This document shows, piece after piece, positions 5,926-13,556 of a stretch of 33,069 bases of DNA. This DNA comes from Nautiliaceae bacterium (GTDB lineage Bacteria; Campylobacterota; Campylobacteria; Campylobacterales; Nautiliaceae), in NCBI GenBank assembly GCA_027062285.1, contig JAMOTL010000063.1, forward strand, positions 1 to 33,069, given 5' to 3'. Below the pieces are notes generated by a model. That model was given only the letters and a program-made list of their open reading frames with translations. It was not told the origin of the DNA and searched no databases. Position numbers and translations under genes: made by a program. Positions within the stretch are counted from its first letter, which is position 1; the number at the start of each line of letters is the position of its first letter.

Positions 5926-8022
5926 TTACTCCTTGTTTTCAAGTTCTTCTAAAAGCTCAGCATCACAATACGGACAATATTCATACTCTCCCGGAATATA
6001 TCCGTGTTTTGGGCATACGGAAAATACCGGTGTTATTGAAATATACGGCAGTCTAAAGTTAGTAATTGCTTTTTTTACTAAATTTTTAGCAGCTTCAGGT
6101 GAGCTTAATTTTTCGCTCATATATAAATGAAGCACCGTCCCTCCCGTATACATTGTCTGTAATTCATCCTGAAGCTCAAGCGCTTCAAACGGGTCATCAG
6201 TATAATCAACAGGAAGCTGAGACGAGTTTGTATAATAAGGAGAGTCTTCAAATCCGGCTTGGATAATATCAGGAAATCTTTTTTTATCCTCTTTTGCGAA
6301 TCTATACGTTGTCCCCTCAGCAGGCGTTGCTTCAAGATTATAAAGGTTACCCGTCTCTTCCTGATAAATTTTTAGTCTCTCTCTCATAAATTCAAGCACT
6401 TCTTTAGCAAACTCTATCCCTCTATCGGTTGCTATATTTTCCCTGTCTCCTGTGAAATTTCTAATCATTTCATTCATTCCGTTTACGCCTATAGTTGAAA
6501 AATGATTGTTAAAGCCCGGAAGATATCTTCTCGTATAAGGGTAAAGACCCCTATCGTACATCTCCTGGACGAATTTGCGTTTTTTCTCAAGTGTTGATTT
6601 GGCTAAATCCATAAGTTCAGCAAGTCTTTCAAGCAACGCTTTTTTATCGCCTTTATAAAGATATCCAAGTCTTGCCATATTAATGGTTACAACCCCGATA
6701 CTTCCCGTCATTTCAGCACTACCAAAAAGCCCACCACCTCTTTTTAAAAGCTCTCTTAGGTCTAATTGAAGTCTACAGCACATACTTCTAACTGCACCCG
6801 GTTCATATGCGTTTGGATTTCTTACTCTATTTCCGTTTTCATCGATAATGTACTGACTTCCTATGAAATTTTGAAAATAACTGCTTCCGATTTTTGCCGT
6901 ATTTTCCCATAAAGCTTTGGCGGCTTCGCTGTCCCAGTCAAAATCTTCTGTGATATTAACAGTCGGTATAGGAAATGTAAAAGGTTGTCCTATCGCATCC
7001 CCTTCAGTCATTACCTGATAATACGCTTTGATAATTTCTTGCATTTCAGGCTCGAAATCTTTATATGTGGCATCGGTTAGTTTTTTGATTTTTGGATTTC
7101 TTTTTTTAAGTTTTGCTAAAAGCTCTTCATCCTCAACACCCTCAAAAAGATGTCTATTATTGCGGGTTGGAATTTGGTCTTTCAAATCATCAGGAACTTT
7201 AAAATCAAGAGTAATATTCGTAAAAGGACTCTGCCCCCAGCGAGCCGGTACATTTAGGTTATATACAAAACTTTCAATCGCTTCTTTGATTTCTTTGAAT
7301 GAGAGTTTGTCTTTAAATACATAAGGCGCAAGATATGTATCAAAACTGCTAAAAGCCTGAGCTCCCGCCCATTCGCTCTGAAGTATTCCTAAGAAATTCG
7401 CCATTTGACCCAGCGCGCTTCTAAAGTGGCTTGGAGCTTTTGATTCGACTCTTCCCCTAACTCCGTTGAACCCTTCATTCAATAAATTCCTTAAACTCCA
7501 CCCAGCGCAATAAGGCGCAAGACAATCTAAATCATGAATATGATAATCCCCATCTCTGTGGGCTCTTCCTTCTTCAGGAGAATAAATTTTATCTAACCAG
7601 TAATTTGCTATAACTTTTCCGGCGGTATTGTTTATAAGTCCCGCGTGAGAATATCCGGTATTGGAATTTGCGTTAATTCTCCAGTCTACTTTATTGATAT
7701 ATTCTTCTATAGTTGTGTTACAATTGATATATGTAGCTTCTCTGTCTAGTAGATTTTCACGTTGTAATTTATGAAGATGTCTATAGAGCATAAAGTTTTT
7801 CATAACATCAAAATAACCGTGTTTATATAAAGATTTTTCTATCAAATCTTGTATATATTCAACTTCAGGAGTCTCAATTTTTTGAATTTGTTTAATCACC
7901 TCTTCAAATACGTTTACGTCATAACTGACACCAGTAGCATCAAATGCTTTTTTAATAGCATCTTCAATTTTATAAGGAAAATAGTTTTGATAAGTTCCAT
8001 CCCTTTTAATTACTTTTTTCAT
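5926..8022 (-). CDS. nrdD: Anaerobic (class III) ribonucleoside-triphosphate reductase, catalytic chain lacking the glycyl-radical tail
   Basis: This makes deoxyribonucleotides from NTPs without oxygen. An N-terminal ATP-cone (about 1-95, KKVIKRDGTYQNYFPYKIEDAIKKAF) is followed by the large barrel domain, with typical segments such as HIHDLDCLAPYCAGW and SMCCRLQLDLRELL. A zinc site sits near the C-terminus, with C670, C683 and C686, and H673 nearby. The protein ends 12 residues after the last of these cysteines, at residue 698. In normal NrdD the glycyl-radical loop follows this site directly; here it is in the next gene. The start has a good AGGAG. It is the first gene of nrdD-(55 aa)-nrdG and has a TATAAT promoter. 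Confidence 0.93.
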   Translation of the reverse strand: MKKVIKRDGTYQNYFPYKIEDAIKKAFDATGVSYDVNVFEEVIKQIQKIETPEVEYIQDLIEKSLYKHGYFDVMKNFMLYRHLHKLQRENLLDREATYINCNTTIEEYINKVDWRINANSNTGYSHAGLINNTAGKVIANYWLDKIYSPEEGRAHRDGDYHIHDLDCLAPYCAGWSLRNLLNEGFNGVRGRVESKAPSHFRSALGQMANFLGILQSEWAGAQAFSSFDTYLAPYVFKDKLSFKEIKEAIESFVYNLNVPARWGQSPFTNITLDFKVPDDLKDQIPTRNNRHLFEGVEDEELLAKLKKRNPKIKKLTDATYKDFEPEMQEIIKAYYQVMTEGDAIGQPFTFPIPTVNITEDFDWDSEAAKALWENTAKIGSSYFQNFIGSQYIIDENGNRVRNPNAYEPGAVRSMCCRLQLDLRELLKRGGGLFGSAEMTGSIGVVTINMARLGYLYKGDKKALLERLAELMDLAKSTLEKKRKFVQEMYDRGLYPYTRRYLPGFNNHFSTIGVNGMNEMIRNFTGDRENIATDRGIEFAKEVLEFMRERLKIYQEETGNLYNLEATPAEGTTYRFAKEDKKRFPDIIQAGFEDSPYYTNSSQLPVDYTDDPFEALELQDELQTMYTGGTVLHLYMSEKLSSPEAAKNLVKKAITNFRLPYISITPVFSVCPKHGYIPGEYEYCPYCDAELLEELENKE

Positions 8023-8048
8023 GTAGGCTCCTGAAATAAATTTTAAAA

Positions 8049-8103
8049 ATTATACTCCTATAAACTTATTAAAAACTTAAAAAATACCGAGAAAAATACC
8101 GAG
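8049..8103 (-). promoter_or_regulatory. nrdD promoter with tandem 11-bp repeats upstream
   Basis: The minus strand has TATAAT at 8054-8049, 27 bases before the nrdD ATG, with no clear -35. Upstream of it are two exact copies of CTCGGTATTTT (plus-strand AAAATACCGAG at 8081-8091 and 8093-8103), starting 12 bases apart. Their place about 30-50 bases above the -10 fits a binding site for an activator or a cooperative repressor of the ribonucleotide reductase operon. No NrdR-box-like sequence was seen. Confidence 0.5.
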
Positions 8104-8183
8104 ATTTAGGGACTCTTTTTGTCTTAAATAAGGCTGCAGATACCTAAAAAACGAAAAAAAAAGGAAAAAAACTTTTTTTAAAA
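8104..8183. other. A/T-tract-rich spacer between nrdD promoter and pyrC
   Basis: This 80-base spacer holds A9, A7 and T7 runs (8154-8179). The A7-C-T7 stretch could form an A:T-only hairpin, which is too weak to call a terminator for pyrC. Such phased A-tracts might bend DNA upstream of the nrdD promoter. No gene or convincing terminator is seen. Confidence 0.3.
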
Positions 8184-9149
8184 TTATAAAACTTTATATC
8201 TGAATTTTTTACCTGCCCACATAGGTTTTACTTCTCCTACGATGTAAGGAGCCGTCCACTCTTCTTCAATCAGCTCAATTTTTCTCTCAGGTACTTCAAT
8301 ATTGAAGTTTTCTCTTGCGTTATCGCTTATAAATTTTTGAAACGTTTCTATATCACCTTCAAAAAACTCAGCCAACGCCGGTAAAATTACGGGAGCACTG
8401 AATACTCCGGCAGCACCTTTTAATTTGTTTTTTATTGTATGCGGAGCACTGTCGCTTCCGAACATAACTTTTTTATGACCTTTTTTTACGTATTCCTGGA
8501 TTTTAAGTTTGTCAGCAGGTGTTTTAATAATCGGTTTACAAAAGAAATGAGGATTTAACATACCTCCTGCTAAATCATCAAGAGTTAATAGTAAATGATG
8601 AAGGGTTACGGTTGCGTATAGATTTTCATATTCCTCCAAAAGCCCTAATAAATCAGCCGTACCTACATGCTCCATAATAATTTTCAGTTTTGGAAAATCA
8701 CGTGCTAGTTTTTCATAAACAACAGCAAATTCTCTTTCTCTATCAAGAACAAATCCGTTTGTTTCTCCATGAACGGATAAAGGAATACCCAGCTCTTGCA
8801 TAATTTCAAGCACCGGATAAATATTTTCTATCGATTTTACTCCACCTTCACTATTTGTAGTGATTCCCGCCGGATAAAGTTTGATTGCAAAAATATCTTC
8901 AGCTAAATCCAAAAGCTCGTCTTCAGTGTATTCTCTCATAAATACATTCATTAAAGGCGTAAAATTCTCACTATTTGCTAAAATCTCTTCTTTATACGAT
9001 TCAAGTCTTTGTCTATTATCTACAGGAGGTACGAGGTTTGGCATAATTACAGCCGCTGCGAATTGATTTATAGTATAAGGAATAACATCACGAAGCATTT
9101 TTCCTTCACGGAGATGTAAATGCATGTCTATTGGAGTATTTAGAATCAT
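8184..9149 (-). CDS. pyrC: Dihydroorotase, class II-like (pyrimidine biosynthesis)
   Basis: This zinc enzyme closes carbamoyl-aspartate to dihydroorotate in de novo UMP synthesis. Metal and catalytic residues are visible: H10 and H12 (DMHLHLRE), K90 (AIKLYPAG, the carbamylated lysine), H127 (LSVHGE), H161 (MEHVGT) and D233 (GSDSAPH). Length 321 is slightly short of E. coli PyrC, but all motifs are present. It follows the DUF493 gene on the same strand by 36 bases and probably shares its promoter. The C-terminus (TAPYIVGEVKPMWAGKKFRYKV) is also family-typical. Confidence 0.93.
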   Translation of the reverse strand: MILNTPIDMHLHLREGKMLRDVIPYTINQFAAAVIMPNLVPPVDNRQRLESYKEEILANSENFTPLMNVFMREYTEDELLDLAEDIFAIKLYPAGITTNSEGGVKSIENIYPVLEIMQELGIPLSVHGETNGFVLDREREFAVVYEKLARDFPKLKIIMEHVGTADLLGLLEEYENLYATVTLHHLLLTLDDLAGGMLNPHFFCKPIIKTPADKLKIQEYVKKGHKKVMFGSDSAPHTIKNKLKGAAGVFSAPVILPALAEFFEGDIETFQKFISDNARENFNIEVPERKIELIEEEWTAPYIVGEVKPMWAGKKFRYKVL

Positions 9150-9185
9150 TTGAAGCCTTTTTTATGTAATTTTAACAAAAAGAAA

Positions 9186-9434
9186 CTATAAGACGAATTT
9201 AATATCCTTATGATTTTGAAGTCTTTTAAAAAATTCGTTTCTCTCTTCTTCGCTTGTTACATAAGCTTCAAATTTTTGAGAATAATATTTTCCTTTTTGG
9301 TTATTATCCTCTATTTTACATTCTTGATTATCAATACATTCTTTAACTGCCGCTTTCATTTTTTCTTTATCTTCACCTATAATTCTAAATCCCCACATTC
9401 TCGGATACTCTATTTTGTTTTCTTTTTTATCCAT
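9186..9434 (-). CDS. DUF493 family protein (HP0495/YbeD-like), 82 aa
   Basis: A small soluble ferredoxin-like alpha/beta domain. The pattern IEYPRMWGFRIIGEDKEKMK ... KYYSQKFEAYVTSEEERNEFFKRLQNHKDIKFVL matches the DUF493 family, which includes Helicobacter HP0495 and E. coli YbeD. The fold resembles regulatory ACT-like domains, and no enzymatic role is established that I know of. A GGAGG Shine-Dalgarno precedes the ATG, and a good promoter lies 34-62 bases upstream. It is cotranscribed with pyrC by position, which may reflect convenience rather than function. Confidence 0.85.
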   Translation of the reverse strand: MDKKENKIEYPRMWGFRIIGEDKEKMKAAVKECIDNQECKIEDNNQKGKYYSQKFEAYVTSEEERNEFFKRLQNHKDIKFVL

Positions 9435-9467
9435 ATTCCCCTCCTTTTATTTTAAAACTTTAGTATG

Positions 9468-9496
9468 ATTATATCAAGTTTCTTTCTTTCTGTAAA
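9468..9496 (-). promoter_or_regulatory. Promoter of the DUF493-pyrC unit
   Basis: The minus strand reads TTTACA (9496-9491) and TATAAT (9473-9468) with a 17-base spacer, which is close to the sigma-70 consensus. The start would fall near 9461, giving a leader of roughly 27 bases before the DUF493 ATG. Confidence 0.65.
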
Positions 9497-9530
9497 GATA
9501 ATATAAGTGTAGAAATTATTTACAATAAAA

Positions 9531-9542
9531 GCCCAAAAGGGC
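9531..9542 (-). terminator. Short GC hairpin after rnj
   Basis: GCCC-AAAA-GGGC sits 6 bases beyond the RNase J stop. On the minus strand the 4-bp GC stem with a T4 loop is followed by TTTTATTG, a weak intrinsic terminator. Flanking A and T runs can extend the stem with A:T pairs. Confidence 0.45.
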
Positions 9543-9547
9543 AAAAA

Positions 9548-11506
9548 TTACATAAAGTAGACCATAGGTACAATAGTAGGATATTTTTTAGTTTTTCTAA
9601 ATACGTGTTTTCTTATAACGTTTCTAAGCTCGTTTTCAAATATTCTGTTTTTTTCATAAACATAATCTTTTGCGTGGTCAATGTAATTTACTAACAACTC
9701 TTCCATCTCTTTAGCAAATGCTTTGTCATCTTTATCAGCAATAATTCCATAAGTAGAAACACGAGGACGCCCTATTAATTTTTTATTTTGTCTATCAACT
9801 TGGGCAACTATCATAATAATACCCTCATTCGCCAGTTTTTGTCTATCGATCACCACGTCGTTTTCTATTTGTTCATTAATTTGATTATCGATATAAATTT
9901 TTCCAACTTTTACATTTTTAACTTTTCTAACTCTTTTCGGAGTGATTTCCCACTGTTCTCCATCTTCCATAATAAATACATTCTCTTCTTTCATACCTGC
10001 TTGAAGAGAAGTCTCTTTATGCTTCATAAGATGGTTATATTCACCATGAACCGGGAAGAAATATTTAGGTTTTACAAGACGAAGCATCAGTTTTTGCTCT
10101 TCTTGACTTGCGTGACCTGAAACGTGAATTTCACTGAATTCGTGATACGCAACTTTTGCACCTTTTTTCATCAAGAAGTTTATAAGTTGTGAAACAGTAG
10201 GTTCATTACCCGGAATTGCTTTTGCCGAAATAATAATTTGATCACCCTCTTTAATTTTTACATGTCTATGTTCGTCAATCGCCATTCTGTAAAGAGCACT
10301 CATACTCTCACCCTGGCTACCTGTAGTAATAATTAAAATTTCTTCGTCTTGATACTTTCCTATTTCATAAGGGTCTATAAAAATATCTTTTGGAAGCTTG
10401 ATATAACCTAAATCCATAGCAACATTTAAGTTCTGCTCCATACTTCTTCCGATAATACAAACTTTTCTTCCAAACTTAATTCCTTGTTCAATTGCCTGAT
10501 AAACCCTATGAATATTCGATGAGAAGGTAGACATAATAACTCTACCTTTTGTTTTCATAAACAGATCTTCAAATGTCTTACCTACTACGCTCTCACTTGG
10601 TGTAATCCCAGGCTTATAAGAGTTTGTAGAGTCACTAAATAACGCCAACACCCCTTTTTCTCCGTAATACGCAAGTCTGTGTAAATCAGGTGGATATCCG
10701 TCAATAGGGGTATTATCTATTTTAAAATCTCCGGTATGAATGATTGTACCAATAGGGGTCTGAATAGCAAGAGAAGAACTGTCAACAATAGAGTGAGTCA
10801 TATGAATCCACTCTACTTTAAAATCACCTATTTGGATAGGATGACGTTTTTTTACGCTTCTAAAATAACTTTTATATTGATGGATTTTATGTTCTTTAAA
10901 TTTATTTTCAATCATAGCAAGCGGAAGAGATGTTCCGTAAATTGGAAATTGCATTTCTTTAAATAAATAAGGAATGGCTCCGATATGGTCTTCATGTCCG
11001 TGAGTAATTATAAGACCTTTGATTTTATGACGGATTTCTCTAAGATAACTAAAATCTGGAATTAAAATATCAACTCCGTGCATATCTTCATTCGGGAAAC
11101 TCATCCCACAATCTATGATAATAGCACTGTCTTCAGTTTCAAGAACTGCACAGTTTCCACCTATTTCGTCAAGTCCTCCAAGAGGAGTAAATCTTACCCA
11201 TCCTTTTTTATTACTATCTATTTTTGTATGACAATTAAGCCTTGCTTTATGAATTTTTTCATTTTCATTAAACGCTTTATTCAAATCTTTAAACCATACG
11301 AAGTTTTTAGGATCGATTTTTTTCTGAGATTGCGAGTAGTTTTTTTTCGTCTGTTTTTCTATTTTTTTAGGATTTTCATTTGTTTCTGTTTTGTTTTCAA
11401 CATTTTCTTTTTCAATATTTTGTTCTACTTTTTCTTCATTTTCTTTTTTTAAATTTTCTTCAACAGTATTTTTAATCGCTTCTTGAAGATTGATTTCTTT
11501 TTCCAT
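9548..11506 (-). CDS. rnj: Ribonuclease J with long N-terminal extension
   Basis: A beta-CASP metallo-beta-lactamase ribonuclease, with 5' exo- and endonuclease activity, central to mRNA decay in bacteria lacking RNase E. HxHxDH is H169-x-H171-x-D173-H174. The barrel start is FTPLGGLDEIGGNCAVLE (about 106-123), and beta-CASP motifs include FSDSTNS, STFSSNIHR, TTGSQGE and HVSGHASQEE, ending with the usual C-terminal domain. The first ~100 residues are Glu/Lys/Asn-rich and probably disordered, as in the Helicobacter pylori enzyme, whose extension contributes to RNA and helicase interactions. The start overlaps the end of rsmA by 35 bases but has its own AGGAG at 11515-11511. Confidence 0.95.
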   Translation of the reverse strand: MEKEINLQEAIKNTVEENLKKENEEKVEQNIEKENVENKTETNENPKKIEKQTKKNYSQSQKKIDPKNFVWFKDLNKAFNENEKIHKARLNCHTKIDSNKKGWVRFTPLGGLDEIGGNCAVLETEDSAIIIDCGMSFPNEDMHGVDILIPDFSYLREIRHKIKGLIITHGHEDHIGAIPYLFKEMQFPIYGTSLPLAMIENKFKEHKIHQYKSYFRSVKKRHPIQIGDFKVEWIHMTHSIVDSSSLAIQTPIGTIIHTGDFKIDNTPIDGYPPDLHRLAYYGEKGVLALFSDSTNSYKPGITPSESVVGKTFEDLFMKTKGRVIMSTFSSNIHRVYQAIEQGIKFGRKVCIIGRSMEQNLNVAMDLGYIKLPKDIFIDPYEIGKYQDEEILIITTGSQGESMSALYRMAIDEHRHVKIKEGDQIIISAKAIPGNEPTVSQLINFLMKKGAKVAYHEFSEIHVSGHASQEEQKLMLRLVKPKYFFPVHGEYNHLMKHKETSLQAGMKEENVFIMEDGEQWEITPKRVRKVKNVKVGKIYIDNQINEQIENDVVIDRQKLANEGIIMIVAQVDRQNKKLIGRPRVSTYGIIADKDDKAFAKEMEELLVNYIDHAKDYVYEKNRIFENELRNVIRKHVFRKTKKYPTIVPMVYFM

Positions 11507-12248
11507 TCTTACTCCTTTCTTTTAGCGCAGAAAAGAGCCGGAAAAAAGTATCAGCATCTACTTGGTGAGGTCTTATCGTATCGGCAAGCCCGAATTCTTT
11601 AGGATCAAAATTGAAAGCCGCAGATAAATTTTTTTTGAGTGTTTTACGAGGATTACTAAATGCAATTTTTAAAAATTTAGCAAAATCCTCATCATATGAG
11701 TCTTTAAATTTTTTAAATTCAATTACACTGCTTGTAACTTTAGGAGCCGGAACAAAAGCCCCCGGCGGTATATCAAACAATTTTTTTACATCAGCCACTC
11801 GGCTTGCCAGAATACTTAAAGACCCATAATTTTTATCACCTGGTTTTGCGCTAAATTTATCCGCAACTTCTTTTTGAATTAATACAACTATATTTTTAGC
11901 ATTTTTATCTTTTAATGCTCTTAAAATTATATTAGTTGCTATATAGTAAGGCAGATTTGCTACCAAATCATAGTTTTCATCCGCCAAACTTTCCTGCCAA
12001 TATTTTAAAACATCACCACAAATTAAGTTTAAATCAGGAAATTTCTGTTTTAAAATTTCACAAAGTTCTTTGTCTATTTCGATTGCCGTTACTTTATTTC
12101 TTTTTTCCAGCAACTTTTCTGTTAAATCGCCTAAGCCAGGCCCAATTTCTATTACCAAATTATCGGTATTGGGCATCGCTTGGGCGATCTTGTCTAAATA
12201 GTGCTTGTCTTTTAAAAAATTTTGACCGAATTTTTTCTTTGCCTTGAT
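11472..12248 (-). CDS. rsmA: 16S rRNA adenine dimethyltransferase RsmA/KsgA, start codon non-canonical
   Basis: Dimethylates two adenines near the 3' end of 16S rRNA. Motifs include VIEIGPGLGDLTE (SAM site), IEIDKEL, CGDVLKYW and VANLPYYIAT (the N-L-P-Y catalytic motif). The first in-frame ATG (12176) would cut off the conserved beginning, yet the frame continues upstream and encodes KAKKKFGQNFLKDKHYLDKI, the expected KsgA N-terminus. Between the upstream stop (12266-12264) and 12176 there is no ATG, GTG or TTG. A good AAGGA lies at 12262-12258, so initiation is probably at AUA (12251) or AUC (12248). An out-of-frame ATG-ATA-TAA overlaps this site, so a TA-dinucleotide slip is the alternative. 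The given start is my choice of AUC and is uncertain; the protein identity is not. Confidence 0.85.
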   Translation of the reverse strand: MKAKKKFGQNFLKDKHYLDKIAQAMPNTDNLVIEIGPGLGDLTEKLLEKRNKVTAIEIDKELCEILKQKFPDLNLICGDVLKYWQESLADENYDLVANLPYYIATNIILRALKDKNAKNIVVLIQKEVADKFSAKPGDKNYGSLSILASRVADVKKLFDIPPGAFVPAPKVTSSVIEFKKFKDSYDEDFAKFLKIAFSNPRKTLKKNLSAAFNFDPKEFGLADTIRPHQVDADTFFRLFSALKERSKNGKRNQSSRSD

Positions 12249-12288
12249 TATATCATATCCTTTTTAAAAAAGTAAATAGTATGATAAA

Positions 12289-12294
12289 ATTATA
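12289..12294 (-). promoter_or_regulatory. -10 element for rsmA (-rnj)
   Basis: The minus strand reads TATAAT at 12294-12289, about 40 bases upstream of the inferred rsmA start and Shine-Dalgarno. A second TGATATAAT (extended -10 type) covers 12254-12247, on top of the start itself. If used, it would give transcripts lacking the usual start. hisF is divergent, so its promoter must share this 88-base region. Confidence 0.45.
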
Positions 12295-12336
12295 ACAAAT
12301 TAAACTACCCGTAGATTAAGCAAATAAAGGATTTTA

Positions 12337-13098
12337 ATGGAATATTTCGCTAAAAGAATAATCCCATGTCTTGATGTAAAAGACGGAAGGGTGGTAAAAG
12401 GTGTTAATTTTGTAGGCTTACGTGATGCAGGTGATCCGGTAGAAGCCGCTATCAGATATAATCAAGAAGGAGCAGATGAACTGACATTTCTTGATATTAC
12501 GGCAAGTCACGAAGAAAGAAAACCGATTGTAGATATTATCAAAAACGTAGCTCGCGAAGTATTTATTCCATTAACCGTCGGTGGAGGAATAAGTGAACTT
12601 AATGATATTTATAATTTATTAAACGTAGGATGTGATAAAGTTTCTATAAACTCTGCTGCCGTTAAAAGACCTGAATTTATCAATGAAGCCAGCAAAAGAT
12701 TTGGGAGTCAATGTATAGTAGTGGCAATAGATGTAAAAAAAATCGCTCCAAATAAATGGCACGTTTTTATAAAAGGAGGTCGAGAAGATACCGGCCTTGA
12801 CGCCATAGAATGGGCAAAAGAGGTTGTAGACAGAGGTGCTGGTGAAATACTCCTGACTTCAATGGACGCAGACGGAACAAAAGCCGGTTTTGATATTGAA
12901 ATTACGGAAAAAATATCAAAACTTGTTAATGTTCCGGTAATCGCCAGCGGTGGTGCCGGAAAGATGGAACATTTTAAAGAAGTTTTTGAACATTCGGCGG
13001 ATGCAGCTTTAGCAGCGAGTATTTTTCACTTTCGCGAAATAGATATTATGGATTTAAAACAATATTTAAGAAATAACAATATAAGTGTTAGGATATAA
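12337..13098 (+). CDS. hisF: Imidazole glycerol phosphate synthase cyclase subunit HisF
   Basis: A TIM-barrel that closes the imidazole ring in histidine synthesis, releasing AICAR, using ammonia from HisH (not in the window). [19 protein letters not shown] is the family start with the acid/base Asp at 13; the second catalytic Asp is D132 (VVAIDVKK). Phosphate-binding loops are LTVGGGI and VIASGGAG. Length 253 is normal. It opens the plus-strand run hisF - exported protein - phosphorylase-like - rlmN - DUF3343, separated by 2 bases from the next gene. Apart from location, the histidine function has no visible link to the neighbours. Confidence 0.96.
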   Translation: MEYFAKRIIPCLDVKDGRVVKGVNFVGLRDAGDPVEAAIRYNQEGADELTFLDITASHEERKPIVDIIKNVAREVFIPLTVGGGISELNDIYNLLNVGCDKVSINSAAVKRPEFINEASKRFGSQCIVVAIDVKKIAPNKWHVFIKGGREDTGLDAIEWAKEVVDRGAGEILLTSMDADGTKAGFDIEITEKISKLVNVPVIASGGAGKMEHFKEVFEHSADAALAASIFHFREIDIMDLKQYLRNNNISVRI

Positions 13099-13100
13099 AA

Positions 13101-13529
13101 TTGAAAAAACTTATACTTTTAATTCCTTTTTTAGTTTTTGCATTTGAGGTTGAATTTACTAAAATTTACAAAGAATATGTAATTCCAAAAAAAGAAGCCA
13201 TTTTAATAAAAACTAAAAACAATAATTTAACTTTTCCTTTTAAATTTATTAAAGTCAAAGACGGATATATTTTAATTGGAAATTTAGAGGAAATAAATAT
13301 GTGGCTTGAGAATAATTTTTATGCTCCTGATGATGCTGAGTTTAAAACAATAAAAATTACCATTGTTGACATGGACAAAATTCAATATAAAGTAATTAAA
13401 AAAATAAAAAGAATTTATAAAGGATGCGAACTTAAAAAACTTATCTTTTTAACACCTGATGAAGTAAAAATTATTACAAAACCTATATACATTAAAACAA
13501 AATATAAAATTATTTTAGACTGTAAATAA
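13101..13529 (+). CDS. Small exported protein of unknown function, 142 aa
   Basis: Starts with TTG at 13101, two bases after the hisF stop, with AGGA just inside the hisF end. Residues 1-14 (KKLILLIPFLVFAF) form a signal peptide. The mature part is Lys- and Ile-rich beta-type sequence with only two cysteines (C109, C141) that could form a disulfide. I cannot assign a family; a remote resemblance to the N-terminal domain of plasminogen-binding PgbA/PgbB-type exported proteins was considered but not supported. The stop codon is followed directly by a parS site. Confidence 0.7.
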   Translation: MKKLILLIPFLVFAFEVEFTKIYKEYVIPKKEAILIKTKNNNLTFPFKFIKVKDGYILIGNLEEINMWLENNFYAPDDAEFKTIKITIVDMDKIQYKVIKKIKRIYKGCELKKLIFLTPDEVKIITKPIYIKTKYKIILDCK

Positions 13530-13545
13530 TGTTCCACGTGAAACA
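13530..13545 (+). promoter_or_regulatory. parS centromere site 1
   Basis: TGTTCCACGTGAAACA exactly fits the ParB/Spo0J binding consensus TGTTNCACGTGAAACA. It occupies the 27-base gap between the exported-protein gene and the phosphorylase-like gene, beginning on the base after the stop codon. ParB would load here and spread to organise the origin region with SMC/ParA; parAB themselves are not in the window. Confidence 0.92.
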
Positions 13546-13556
13546 AAGGTAAAAAA

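Noticed and set aside
5924-5930. A simple stop-codon read-through (for example Sec or Pyl) to explain the split NrdD
   Set aside because: The 55-aa frame is offset by two bases from the nrdD frame and has its own Shine-Dalgarno and ATG, so read-through of the TAA would not enter it.
8154-8179. Poly-A/poly-T hairpin as pyrC terminator
   Set aside because: The stem has only A:T pairs and one loop base; too weak to claim.
10108-10130. GAAACGTGAATTTCAC inside rnj as a further parS
   Set aside because: It lacks the CACGTG core of the parS consensus.
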